Below the pieces are notes generated by a model, which saw only the letters and a program-made list of their open reading frames with translations, did no database searches and was not told where the DNA came from. Positions 8,952-18,153 of a stretch of 64,000 nt of DNA are shown here, piece by piece. The DNA lies in NCBI GenBank assembly GCA_900470445.1, contig UCAU01000030.1, positions 32,242-96,241 on the forward strand, read 5' to 3'. Within the stretch, counting starts at the first letter, position 1. Each line of letters starts with the position of its first letter. This DNA comes from Hyphomicrobiales bacterium (lineage in GTDB: Bacteria; Pseudomonadota; Alphaproteobacteria; Rhizobiales; Devosiaceae). The position numbers and the translations under genes were made by a program.

Positions 8952-9992
8952 CTAGCGAGGATTGGCCAACGGACCGGGTACGCTGATGTGGATTGTCAGG
9001 CCATCCTCTTTCCAATGACGGGCGATGCTGCCTCCGAGCTGTTGTTGGATCATCGCGTCAATCATGACGGTACCGAAGCCGGCCTCTCGTTTTTGAGGCA
9101 CCGCCGTTCCGGTTTCCAGCCAGTGGAGATCGAAGCCGCCATATTGAGGCTTCGGCGTCCAGTTGACTGCCACGCGCCCGCTCTCGTCGGACAACGCCCC
9201 ATGCACCGCCGCGTTGACAATCAGCTCATGCAGAGCCAATGCCAACGGTTGGATTTCGATAGCCGAGACCATAACCTCAGACCCCGAGAGAGAGATGCGA
9301 TCGGACGAAAACTGCCGCAATTGGCCTTTCACGACTTGCTCCAGGGAAACCTCGTGCCAGCCCCGCTCCGCCATCAGAGCGTGTGCAGCTGCAAGGGCCT
9401 GCACGCGTTGCTGGACAGCAGCTGCGTACAGCGCCGCGTCGTCAGATTTCGAAAGCCGCACGATGCCGTCGACCACCGCCAGCACATTTTTGGCTCGGTG
9501 ATCCACCTCCATAAGCAGTCGATGCTCCGAAGCCTCCAAACTCTGCACCTTCCGATAGTCTGTGACGTCGATCTGCGACGCAAAGTGATAGATTAGGTTG
9601 CCGTCGTCATCGTGGATTGGGCTGATATGAAGCTTGTTCCAGAATGCTGAACCGTCCTTGCGGTAATTGAGCAGCTCGACATTGACCTCTTGATGTTGGG
9701 CCAGACCCTCGCGAATTTCCGCCACTGCGGCCGGTAAAGTCCCCTCTCCCTGCAGAAACCGGCAATTGCGCCCCATCACTTCCTTGGCCTGATATCCGGT
9801 GAGGTCTAGGAAGGCTTTGTTTACAAGCACGATCGGGAGGTTGGGGTGCTGCGCGTCGGTCATGAGCATAGGCATGCGTGTCCGCTCGAAGGCGACGGAG
9901 GTCAATTCCTTTCGGTCAGAATATGCCTGGGCTGAGGCGGCGGTGGGCTCGTCGCCGTGGAACTGGGGCGATAACTCATCTGGTTTGGACAC
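8952..9992 (-). CDS. LOV-domain blue-light sensor histidine kinase (HWE family)
   Basis: A 346-residue soluble kinase. The N-terminal LOV/PAS domain (about residues 33-145) contains GRNCRFLQG with the flavin-adduct cysteine at Cys77, and NYRKDGSAFWN. The kinase part has the phospho-acceptor His165 in VDHRAKN, an N-box LHELIVNAAVHGA near 254-266 and WLE at 291-293, the HWE signature. The start is GTG with AGAGGT upstream. It has no transmembrane segment. LOV-HWE kinases respond to blue light and in alphaproteobacteria often feed the general stress pathway. No partner response regulator is encoded nearby. It is divergent from another HWE kinase. Confidence 0.92.
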   Translation of the reverse strand: MSKPDELSPQFHGDEPTAASAQAYSDRKELTSVAFERTRMPMLMTDAQHPNLPIVLVNKAFLDLTGYQAKEVMGRNCRFLQGEGTLPAAVAEIREGLAQHQEVNVELLNYRKDGSAFWNKLHISPIHDDDGNLIYHFASQIDVTDYRKVQSLEASEHRLLMEVDHRAKNVLAVVDGIVRLSKSDDAALYAAAVQQRVQALAAAHALMAERGWHEVSLEQVVKGQLRQFSSDRISLSGSEVMVSAIEIQPLALALHELIVNAAVHGALSDESGRVAVNWTPKPQYGGFDLHWLETGTAVPQKREAGFGTVMIDAMIQQQLGGSIARHWKEDGLTIHISVPGPLANPR

Positions 9993-10024
9993 GTGGGGCT
10001 ACCTCTGCAAAGAACGCCCTTCAT

Positions 10025-10050
10025 AACGCGCAAACTGCTGCGCCGTTTCC
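10025..10050 (-). promoter_or_regulatory. Possible EcfG-type general-stress promoter of the LOV kinase
   Basis: Reading on the - strand, GGAAA is followed by 17 bases and then CGTT, close to the alphaproteobacterial EcfG sigma-factor consensus GGAAC-N16/17-CGTT with one mismatch. It is positioned about 33 bases before the GTG start. A match this short can arise by chance. Confidence 0.3.
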
Positions 10051-10278
10051 AGCGGTTGTTAAGAGGTGCCCGATCGGCCGCATGACCGGCGAGAAGCCAC
10101 GGCCATAGGCGTCTGTTTCTCGACAATCCGACGTTCGAGCGACGGCGCTCTCAACATGCTGCGTGTGTCTCTGCCCTATGCTCTGGATCGAACAAGCAGT
10201 ATTGTATTGTCGTCGCCAACAATTCACTCGCATCGGTTCAGCCCGGGCCGGTTGGTGGCCACACCGTGAGAGCGTCAA

Positions 10279-11733
10279 ATGGCCGATCTATCGATGTCCG
10301 GGATTACAGGGGGGGAGGACTCCAAACAAACCCCGAAGCTTACGCATGGTTACGGCACGCCTCCCGCCGGTTTGAGGCTAGAGGAATTCCTCGAGGCCCT
10401 GCCAGAAGCGGTCTATACCACGGATGCCGCTGGCCGAATTACCTTCTACAATTCTGCAGCTGCACAAATGTGGGGCGTGGAGCCTGAGGTCGGAAAAAGC
10501 GAGTTCTGCGGATCTTGGAAGCTTTACTGGCCCGACGGCACGCCACTGCCACATGATGAATGTCCAATGGCGATAGCGCTGAGAGAAAAACGCGTTGTCA
10601 GGGGGCTCTCGGCAATTGCCGAGCGACCCGATGGAAGCCGCATTCCGTTCATGGCATTTCCAACTCCGATCTTCGGTGCTGGAGGTAAACTGATCGGAGC
10701 CGTCAACATGTTGGTCGATATCGTCGACCGAATGATGGTCGATGAGGCGGCCCAACGCTATGCGGCAATTGTCCAGTCGTCGGACGATGCGATCCTCGCT
10801 AAGGACCTCAACGGCACCATCGTTAGCTGGAACGCGGGCGCCCAGCGTCTCTTCGGTTACACGGCGGAAGAGGCCATCGGTAGACCGATTGTGATGCTTA
10901 TCCCAAAGGACCGAGAAGACGAGGAACCAGAAATCCTGTCCCGCATTCGTCGCGGCGAACGCATCGACCATTATGAAACCATCCGTCGGCGCAAGGACGG
11001 CAGCCTCGTCGAAATTTCGATTTCGGTTTCGCCAATCCGCGGTCGCGACGGCCGCGTCATCGGAGCCTCCAAGATTGCTCGAGACATCACAGAGCGCCGC
11101 CGCGCCGAGGAACAGCAGCAGCTGCTGATCCGGGAGATGGATCACCGAGTCAAAAACCTTTTCACCCTTGCAGGGAGCTTGGTGTCGCTCAGCGCGCGCT
11201 CTGCGCCGACGGCGTCCGACCTGGCATCCGCCGTATCGTCGCGCTTGAGTGCGCTCTCCCAGGCACACAGCTTGACGGTGCCGAGAATTTCCGGAGCGAC
11301 AGGGCGCATCGAGCAGGCAACGACCCTGCATTCGTTGATTAGGACGATTATCGCTCCCTATGAAGGGGGCCACGACGATGGACCGTCGCGTGCCCTGGTA
11401 TCGGGGCCGGATATCGAAATATCGGGAACCGCGGTGACGAGCTTTGCCTTGCTGCTGCATGAATTTGCCACCAACGCCGCCAAATACGGCGCGCTTTCGA
11501 CCTCAGGAGGCCGCATCCACGTATCCTGCGCTGAGGTTGGCGAAGAGTTTATGCTGGTATGGACGGAGCGGGGCGGCCCGAGAGTTGAGCAGCAGCATGA
11601 TGGAGACGGCTTTGGTTCGCTGCTGGCAAGGGCAACCGTCCAGAGCCAACTGGGCGGCAAAATTTCCAGAGACTGGAAACCTGAAGGTCTAGTGATACGC
11701 CTTGCCGTGGCTACCGACCGGCTCAACTCTTGA
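10279..11733 (+). CDS. PAS-PAS sensor histidine kinase (HWE family)
   Basis: A 484-residue soluble kinase with two PAS domains (about 34-150 and 158-275). The second has the typical [20 protein letters not shown] and [17 protein letters not shown] segments. The phospho-acceptor is His289 in [10 protein letters not shown], the N-box is [14 protein letters not shown], and WTE supplies the W-x-E of the HWE motif. No membrane segment is visible, so it probably senses a cytoplasmic cue. It is transcribed divergently from the LOV kinase across 286 bases. No receiver domain is fused or adjacent. Confidence 0.9.
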   Translation: MADLSMSGITGGEDSKQTPKLTHGYGTPPAGLRLEEFLEALPEAVYTTDAAGRITFYNSAAAQMWGVEPEVGKSEFCGSWKLYWPDGTPLPHDECPMAIALREKRVVRGLSAIAERPDGSRIPFMAFPTPIFGAGGKLIGAVNMLVDIVDRMMVDEAAQRYAAIVQSSDDAILAKDLNGTIVSWNAGAQRLFGYTAEEAIGRPIVMLIPKDREDEEPEILSRIRRGERIDHYETIRRRKDGSLVEISISVSPIRGRDGRVIGASKIARDITERRRAEEQQQLLIREMDHRVKNLFTLAGSLVSLSARSAPTASDLASAVSSRLSALSQAHSLTVPRISGATGRIEQATTLHSLIRTIIAPYEGGHDDGPSRALVSGPDIEISGTAVTSFALLLHEFATNAAKYGALSTSGGRIHVSCAEVGEEFMLVWTERGGPRVEQQHDGDGFGSLLARATVQSQLGGKISRDWKPEGLVIRLAVATDRLNS

Positions 11734-12081
11734 CGCGGCCGGACCCCGGCGATAGGCCCGTGAGTGTGCGCCTATACCAAGATTGCATGGCGTGACCGGT
11801 AGACAGAGGAGTAGCGATTAAGCCATCGATTACGATCTCCTCGCCCCAAAGCGTCCGCCGCGCGGAAGCCCATCGACGCAAGGGTAGTAAGTGCCCTCCA
11901 CGGGTGGGCGAGACCAGCGCGGGCGGGATATGGACTCGTGTGCCATTTCGTTGGCCAGTGCGAGAAACCGGAAAAATCACGCTGTTTCCCTTGCCGCCAC
12001 GTCCGGTTGACGCGCGCTGATCTCCACAGCGGAAATGCTTTAATGCGAAATTCGTTCCTGCTTGGAACTGCGGCCCCCCGG

Positions 12082-12110
12082 GACTCGCATAATGTGCGGT
12101 CTGGAATGTT
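12082..12110 (+). repeat. Dispersed 30-bp repeat, copy 2
   Basis: Second copy of the element at 7335-7364, in the same orientation. It sits in a gene-free stretch (11734-12404) that otherwise shows only short unrelated open frames. Confidence 0.5.
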
Positions 12111-12404
12111 AGCTACCGATCCTAAGTCGGCCATTCGCGGTCGAAGGGTCCAATCATAAGAGCTGCCGGTTCATCAGCGCAGAGCAATACCGGCTTTGGG
12201 CCAGAAGCGGTCATGGCGGGAGCGAGCGCCAAGGCTGGAACAGGTCGAAGCGCCGCAAAGCCTATCGGTCGCATAGCAGGCTTTTCGGCGTCCTTGAGCG
12301 GACCGGGAGCCATCGAAGTGGACATGCCTGCGTCGAGGAGGTCGTTGCAGGGACGAACAACCCAACAACTCAAGCTGTTCGTGGCGAAGATCGGGCGAGG
12401 GCCC

Positions 12405-13469
12405 TTACGGGTTGGCGTAGGCAAGCCGTGGTACGGCAATATCAAGGAGATCCATGTGCTCTATCGCGACATGGGTCCCCGGTTTGCCATTGGTGACAAA
12501 GATCATGGCGCCGAGCTGTTTCGCCAGCGCCTCGACGATGCTGGTACCCAACCCCGGCTTCGAACTTTCGCCCTCCGGCGACATGCCGATGCCGTCGTCG
12601 CATACCGTCAGCGTCCAATCACGCCCATTCGAGCGATAGTCGACGGTAATCTTGCCTTTTCGGTTGTCGGGGAAAGCATGTTTCAACCCGTTTATGACCA
12701 GCTCAGTGACGATCAGTCCGAAACTGACAGAAGTCTCGGCGGTGGTAACGCTGTCGTCGCAGGTAACCTCAATTTTGGTGAGGGCACGATCCCGGATCAT
12801 CGACGCCCCGATGCTGCGGCACAAGTCGTTGAAGTAGGTGCGCAGGTCCACATGCCCCGCATTGGACACGGCGAGCTGCCGTTGCAGACTTGCCACTGAC
12901 ATGACTCGATCATGCGCGTCGTTCAAATGGTTACGGGTCTCGCCCGACTGACTGGTTCTGGCACTTTGCATCAGCACGCTTGCGATGATCTGAAGGCTGT
13001 TGGCGACCCTGTGTTGTAGCTCCTGCAGCAGCATTGCCTTGTCGTGCAGCAGTTCGTCCTTGAGCTTCTCTGCTGCCTTCGCGCCGGTAACATCGGCGAC
13101 TGAGAGCATGATGCGAACCTCTTCACCCTGCCCATATTCGAGCCGGTGGGCTTCCAGGACCAGCTCTCGGTTGCCGAAGCCATTTCGCTTCAAGACCATT
13201 TCATAGCCTTTGATCGACGAATTGCCCGATAGAGCCGATGTCAGCCCAGAGATAAGTTGCGGAACGTTCCACTCACCAGCCCCCAGCTCCGACAGCAAAC
13301 GCCCAGAGACGACCGCGGGATCAATATCGAATGCCGAACAGAACGAGCTGCTTGCGGCCACGATCCTCAGATCGCGGTCCAGTAACATGATCGGCGCGGC
13401 CGACGTTATGACGACGGCAAGCGTGAGACTCGCAGAGGCATCGGGAAGGATCGAGGTATCGGCAGCCAT
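12405..13469 (-). CDS. PAS sensor histidine kinase (HisKA_2 family)
   Basis: A 354-residue soluble kinase. A PAS-like domain occupies about residues 14-130, followed by a short coiled linker and the dimerisation helix with phospho-acceptor His153 in LQELQHRVANSLQII. The ATPase domain has the N-box TELVINGLKHAF, the G1 box DDGIGM and GLGTSIVEAL. HisKA_2 kinases are the sister group of HWE kinases and are common in the alphaproteobacterial stress response. No response regulator is nearby. The intergenic stretch to the next gene (13470-13716) holds nothing recognisable. Confidence 0.88.
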   Translation of the reverse strand: MAADTSILPDASASLTLAVVITSAAPIMLLDRDLRIVAASSSFCSAFDIDPAVVSGRLLSELGAGEWNVPQLISGLTSALSGNSSIKGYEMVLKRNGFGNRELVLEAHRLEYGQGEEVRIMLSVADVTGAKAAEKLKDELLHDKAMLLQELQHRVANSLQIIASVLMQSARTSQSGETRNHLNDAHDRVMSVASLQRQLAVSNAGHVDLRTYFNDLCRSIGASMIRDRALTKIEVTCDDSVTTAETSVSFGLIVTELVINGLKHAFPDNRKGKITVDYRSNGRDWTLTVCDDGIGMSPEGESSKPGLGTSIVEALAKQLGAMIFVTNGKPGTHVAIEHMDLLDIAVPRLAYANP

Positions 13470-13716
13470 AACAATGGCCCTCTATGCCGGTGGCTCGCGG
13501 AGCGAAAGCCAAACCCGACCACTTGTACCGAAGCAATCGCTATTGCTCACCGGTCAGCCAAGAAACCGTTGTGCGCCTATGCAATGAGCAAAGCAACAGC
13601 TGGGTTCGCCCGCGACGGCCTCCGGCTCCGAATGAGGCAATCTGTGAATGTCGGCTCGGTAGCTTTTTGCCCAAAGCCTGGGCGGCAACTGGGCCACGCC
13701 CGGCAAGATGAGCACT

Positions 13717-14754
13717 CTAGCTATTGGTTAGTTCCGACTGGATGTAGAGCCGCAACAGTTCCACCAGAGCTGTGAGGGAGGCCATGTGGGTGCGTTCCCA
13801 GCCGTGGGAGGAATCGAGGGAAAAGCAGACGAGGCCGACTCGGATGTCCCAGCCGGCTTCGACGGCGGCGGCGCTGTCGGAGCGGTAATGGCGGAAAGTG
13901 TCGCGTTCGTATTTGATGCCATTGTGTTGGCAGAGCGCTAACATTTGGCGTGTCATTCGGGCGTCAAAGGGACCCTGGCGGTCACGCATGGCGATGGTGA
14001 CGGCGTCATCGCGCGATGTCTGGTTGGGAGCGGTGACGGCGTTGTCGATGGCGAGCAATTCTTCCACTTCGGGACCAAAGCCGTGGGTGCCACCGATGCC
14101 GGTTTCTTCGGCGATGGTGAACATGGCCTGAAAGGGGACGGCGACCTTGGTGTGACCCTCGGCCACGGATTTGAGGGCCGCGAGCAAGGTGGCGCAGCCG
14201 GCCTTGTCATCGAGGTGCCGGGAGACGATGAAACCGTCGATGACTTCGGGTTGAGCATCGATTGCGACCATGTCCCCGACATTGAAGCCGGCGGCGATGA
14301 GCGCCTCTTGGTCGGACAGGATGGCGTCCACGCGGATTTCGAGATTGTCCCAATCGGCGGGTTGAGTATCGACCTCGGTGTTAAAGCGGTGGCCGGAGGC
14401 TTTGAGCGGCAGGATGGTGCCCCGATGTTCGGCATTGTCTGAGAAGATGGTGACGCGGGCCCCCTCGGCGAAACGAGCGGCCCAAGTGCCGGTGTTGCGC
14501 AGGGCAAGGCGGCCATTGGGCTTGAGTTCGGTGACCATGGCGCCGAGCGTATCGAGATGGGCGGCAAGGGCGCGGCGAGGTGGGCCCCCGCCTACTTCGA
14601 CGTAAAGGACGCCTCGGCGGGTATATTTGGGATTGTAGCCGAGATCGCGCAGCCAGGTGTCGACCAGCGCCACGACGCGCTCGGTCATGCCGACGGGGCT
14701 CGGCGTTTTGACCAATTGCAGCAAGCGGTCGAGGAGATAGTCGGTATCGATCAT
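13717..14754 (-). CDS. M42-family metallopeptidase (FrvX-like aminopeptidase)
   Basis: A 345-residue di-metal aminopeptidase of the M42/TET family. Ligand and catalytic positions are seen in AAHLDTLG (His66, Asp68), SRHLDDKAG (bridging Asp182), the catalytic/ligand pair EETGIGG (Glu216-Glu217) and a late SSHGWERTH. M42 enzymes trim N-terminal residues from short peptides in the cytoplasm and often form dodecamers. It is the last gene of a six-gene operon with a Dpp-type importer and overlaps the upstream regulator by ATGA. Its task here is probably to hydrolyse imported peptides. The osmolyte-linked M42 subfamily is an alternative. Confidence 0.85.
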   Translation of the reverse strand: MIDTDYLLDRLLQLVKTPSPVGMTERVVALVDTWLRDLGYNPKYTRRGVLYVEVGGGPPRRALAAHLDTLGAMVTELKPNGRLALRNTGTWAARFAEGARVTIFSDNAEHRGTILPLKASGHRFNTEVDTQPADWDNLEIRVDAILSDQEALIAAGFNVGDMVAIDAQPEVIDGFIVSRHLDDKAGCATLLAALKSVAEGHTKVAVPFQAMFTIAEETGIGGTHGFGPEVEELLAIDNAVTAPNQTSRDDAVTIAMRDRQGPFDARMTRQMLALCQHNGIKYERDTFRHYRSDSAAAVEAGWDIRVGLVCFSLDSSHGWERTHMASLTALVELLRLYIQSELTNS

Positions 14755-15563
14755 GCGATGCGGCGCTTTCTGGTGCGGGCCGGGGACACTTCTTCGAGGA
14801 AGCGGTCTTCGAGCTTTGCCTCAAGGGTCAGCATGTGCTTTTCGGCTTCCTCCATATGTTCGGCGAGGATGGCGGCAGCTGAGGCGGCATCGCGGCTTCG
14901 CATGGCCGCGATGAGATCGCGCTGGTGCTGGATGCCGCTGGCGCGCGAGACGGGTTCGGGCCGGACATAGATGTCCTGCGCGACAGTGAGATCCTTTAGC
15001 AGGCGCTGGAGGAAGCGGCAGGTGAAGGCGAGAATGGGGTTGTCGGAATACTCGGCGACGATGCCGTGGAAATCGAGTTCTGCCATGCGCTGGTTCCAGC
15101 GTTCGTTCTGATCTGCCGGCTCGTGATCATAGATCAGAATGACGGCTTCGAGGCGTTTGAGGCCAGCTTCGTCAATATGGGGGGTGGCGCTCGCCGCTAG
15201 TTGCGGTTCGAGGACCTTTCGCATCTCGTAGATATTGGCGATCGTCAGGTTTTTGGCAAAGAGGAAGTTGGAGAGCAGACTCATGGCCCGCCCCTCAGAC
15301 ATGCGCTCGATGAAGGCGCCGCCGCCAGGGCCGGTACGGACCGAAATGAGGCCCTGGACTTCGAGAGATTTCAGCGCTTCGCGAACGGTGCCCTTGCTGG
15401 CAGCGAACTGGGCCAACAGATCGCGCTCCTGCGGTAGGCGGTCGCCGGGCCCGAGGCCATGTTCGACGATCATACGCTTGATGGCATCGACGATTTCGTC
15501 GGTGCGCTTGCGGCGTGGGGGAACGGCAATTGCCGCTGTTTCGGAGGAGTCAGTGTCGCTCAT
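14751..15563 (-). CDS. FadR-subfamily GntR regulator of the peptide operon
   Basis: A 270-residue regulator with an N-terminal winged helix (about residues 18-85) containing RLPQERDLLAQF and SKGTVREALKSLEVQGL, and an all-helical FCD domain with ligand residues in LDFHGIV and IQHQRDLI. It lies inside the importer operon, overlapping both neighbours by 4 bases, so it is probably autoregulated with the operon. A perfect double palindrome upstream of the binding-protein gene is the obvious candidate operator. The C-terminus (RTRKRR) is basic. Confidence 0.88.
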   Translation of the reverse strand: MSDTDSSETAAIAVPPRRKRTDEIVDAIKRMIVEHGLGPGDRLPQERDLLAQFAASKGTVREALKSLEVQGLISVRTGPGGGAFIERMSEGRAMSLLSNFLFAKNLTIANIYEMRKVLEPQLAASATPHIDEAGLKRLEAVILIYDHEPADQNERWNQRMAELDFHGIVAEYSDNPILAFTCRFLQRLLKDLTVAQDIYVRPEPVSRASGIQHQRDLIAAMRSRDAASAAAILAEHMEEAEKHMLTLEAKLEDRFLEEVSPARTRKRRIA

Positions 15564-16369
15564 GCGGCGCGGTCCGTTGCGGAAAGGCGCGGTGCGCTGG
15601 CTATGAGCGACCGCGTGTAGTCGTGCTGCGGGTTGGCAAAGAGCTGGGCCGCGGGCCCGACCTCTACCACTTCTCCCAGATACATAACGGCGACACGATC
15701 GGAAATCGATTCCACGACGGCCAGATCGTGGCTGATGAAAAGGTAGGAGAGGCCGAGATCGTCGCGCAATTGCTGGAGCAGGAGCAGCACCTGCGCCTGT
15801 ACCGACACGTCGAGCGCACTCACCGGCTCATCGAGCACGAGAATGCTGGCTTCAGCGGCAAGGGCTCGGGCGATCGCGATGCGCTGGGCCTGTCCGCCGG
15901 AGAATTCGTGTGGATAGCGTTCGAGCGTGTCGAGCGGCATCTTCACGGCGTCGATTAGCTCGCGTTTGCGAATGGCGCGCCGCGTGCTGTCATAGGTGCA
16001 GAGCAGGCGCAGCGGCACATCGAGAATATCGCCGATGGTCTTGCGCGGGTTGAGCGAGGCGACGGGGTCCTGAAAGACATATTGGATGGTGCGACCAAAG
16101 GCGCGTGAGCCTGAGGAAGCGAGCTCGGCCCAGGGTTTGTTGTCGATGAGCATGGTGCCAGAGGTGGGGTGTTCGAGGCCGACCAGCATACGGGCGAGTG
16201 TCGATTTGCCCGAGCCGCTCTCGCCGACGATACCGAGGGTTTCGCCACGCTTGAGATCGAGCGAAATGCCGCGGACGGCCTGCACCTCGCTGGCCTGACG
16301 TCCGAAGAGATTGCGGCCACCGCCGAAGGTTTTGATGAGATCGCGGATTTGGATGGCGTTCTGGCTCAT
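15560..16369 (-). CDS. Dpp-type ABC ATPase (DppF family)
   Basis: ATPase of 269 residues. Walker A is GESGSGKST at residues 49-57, the signature is FSGGQAQR, and Walker B is LVLDEPVSALD, with the HDLAVV switch. It pairs with the ATPase half of the upstream permease-ATPase fusion. ATGA overlaps on both sides show tight coupling. Confidence 0.9.
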   Translation of the reverse strand: MSQNAIQIRDLIKTFGGGRNLFGRQASEVQAVRGISLDLKRGETLGIVGESGSGKSTLARMLVGLEHPTSGTMLIDNKPWAELASSGSRAFGRTIQYVFQDPVASLNPRKTIGDILDVPLRLLCTYDSTRRAIRKRELIDAVKMPLDTLERYPHEFSGGQAQRIAIARALAAEASILVLDEPVSALDVSVQAQVLLLLQQLRDDLGLSYLFISHDLAVVESISDRVAVMYLGEVVEVGPAAQLFANPQHDYTRSLIASAPRLSATDRAA

Positions 16370-18153
16370 GCGCTTGCCTCCATAAACAGCGGCCGGACCC
16401 GGTCGAGGAAACCGTGGCCTTCTCCTAGCTCAGGCACGCAGGCGATGAGTCGCTTGGTGTAGTCGTGCTGCGGGTCGCGCAGCACCGCCTGCGTTTCTCC
16501 CTGTTCGACGATTTCGCCATTTTTCATAACCGCGACGCGGTCGCAGACTTGGGCCACGACGCCGAAATCGTGGGTGATCAGGAGAAGGGCGAGACCGCGC
16601 CCGCGACGCAGGTTTTGCAGAAGGTCGAGAATGCGGGCCTGCACCGTGACATCGAGCGCGGTGGTCGGCTCGTCGGCGATGATGATGTCGGGGTTATTGG
16701 CGAGCGCCATGGCGATGCCGATGCGCTGGCGCTGGCCGCCTGAGAGTTCGTGGGGATAGGCGCTGGCGCGGCTTGCTGCATCGCGGATACCCACGGTTTC
16801 CATCAGTTCGACGGCGCGCTGGCGGGCCCCGTGCTTGCCGATGGGATTATGGGCGAGGACTGCCTCGGCGATCTGGTGGCCGACCGAGAAGAGGGGATGG
16901 AGTGTCGTCAGCGGGTCCTGGAAGACATAGGCGACGCGGGAGCCGCGGAGGGCGATGAGTTCCTGCTCGCGCATCGACAGCACATCCTTGCCTTGGATAT
17001 AGACGCCGCCATTGGTGATGACGCCGGGCGGCGAGGCGACCAGGCCCATCAGCGAGAGCGCCGTCACCGACTTGCCCGAGCCGCTTTCCCCGATGAGGCC
17101 GAGACACTCGCCTTTGCCGAGACGGAAGCTGATATCACGGACGGCGGGGGTTATGGAGGCGCCGGTATCGAAGCCGGTTGAAAGGTTTTCGACGACGAGG
17201 GCAGGGGCGTCCGAAAGGGTTGGGGCAGGCTTGGACTGGCGGCCGATTTTTGTGACCGGCATGGGGCGGCCGAGGGTGCCGGAACGGAGGCGCGGATCGA
17301 GCACGTCGCGGATGCCGTCGCCTAGCAAATTGATGCTCATGACCAGGAGGAAGATCATCACGCCGGGAATGATCGAGGCATGCGGGCCGGTGAAGAGCTG
17401 GGCGCGGGCCTGGCCTAGCATAGAGCCTAAGTCCGATGTCGGCGGCTGGGCCCCGAGGCCGAGGAAGGAGAGGCCGGCGGTTTCAAGGATCATCCAGCCC
17501 ACGGTGGTCGACATGGTGATGACAATGACAGGCAGGACATTGGGCAGCACTTCGGTGAAGAGGACCGCCGCGTGGCTCTTGCCCGAGAGGCGCGCGGCAT
17601 CGACGAATTCGCGATTGCGGATCGAGACGGTGACGCCGCGAATATTGCGGGCAAAGAAGGGGATATTGACGAGCGCGATGGCGTAGAGAGCGTTGAGAAG
17701 GCCGGGTCCAAGCGCAGCGACGATGGCAATGGCCAAGAGGATATAGGGGAAGGCCATCAGCATATCGACAAAGCGCATGAGAATGCTGTCGGTCGCGCCG
17801 CGGGCATAGCCGGCGACAAGGCCGATGAGGGAGCCGAAGAAGGCCGCGAGGGCTGTGGCGCTAACCCCGACCAGTAACGAAACCTGTGTGCCCCAGATGA
17901 GGCGCGAAAAAATATCGCGGCCGAGGTGATCGGTGCCGAGGAGGTGCCCAGCGCTGAGCGGGGGCAGCAGGCGATTGGGTTGGTCGGTGATGTCCGGGTT
18001 TGGGATCGGGAGGATCGGCGCGAGAAGCGCCAGGATGACGATGAAGCCGAAAATGAAAAGACCGGCCGCAGCAAGGCGATTGGCCATCAGCAATTGCAGA
18101 TTGCTGCGGCGCTTGCGGGCGGAGGTTGGGATGGGGACGATGAGATCGGTCAT
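16366..18153 (-). CDS. Fused DppC-type permease and DppD-type ATPase
   Basis: A single 595-residue product. Residues 1-290 form a complete DppC permease with HLLGTDHLGRDIFSR and the terminal GDGIRDVLDPRLR. A proline-rich linker of about 27 residues follows, then a full ATPase (about 318-595) with Walker A GESGSGKS at 355-362, LSGGQRQR, and ADEPTTALD. No stop or frameshift separates the halves. The ATG at 18153 overlaps the upstream permease stop; the open frame that begins further upstream (18306) is not supported. Such permease/ATP-binding fusions are known in the family. In the first operon of this window the same functions are two separate genes. Confidence 0.9.
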   Translation of the reverse strand: MTDLIVPIPTSARKRRSNLQLLMANRLAAAGLFIFGFIVILALLAPILPIPNPDITDQPNRLLPPLSAGHLLGTDHLGRDIFSRLIWGTQVSLLVGVSATALAAFFGSLIGLVAGYARGATDSILMRFVDMLMAFPYILLAIAIVAALGPGLLNALYAIALVNIPFFARNIRGVTVSIRNREFVDAARLSGKSHAAVLFTEVLPNVLPVIVITMSTTVGWMILETAGLSFLGLGAQPPTSDLGSMLGQARAQLFTGPHASIIPGVMIFLLVMSINLLGDGIRDVLDPRLRSGTLGRPMPVTKIGRQSKPAPTLSDAPALVVENLSTGFDTGASITPAVRDISFRLGKGECLGLIGESGSGKSVTALSLMGLVASPPGVITNGGVYIQGKDVLSMREQELIALRGSRVAYVFQDPLTTLHPLFSVGHQIAEAVLAHNPIGKHGARQRAVELMETVGIRDAASRASAYPHELSGGQRQRIGIAMALANNPDIIIADEPTTALDVTVQARILDLLQNLRRGRGLALLLITHDFGVVAQVCDRVAVMKNGEIVEQGETQAVLRDPQHDYTKRLIACVPELGEGHGFLDRVRPLFMEASA

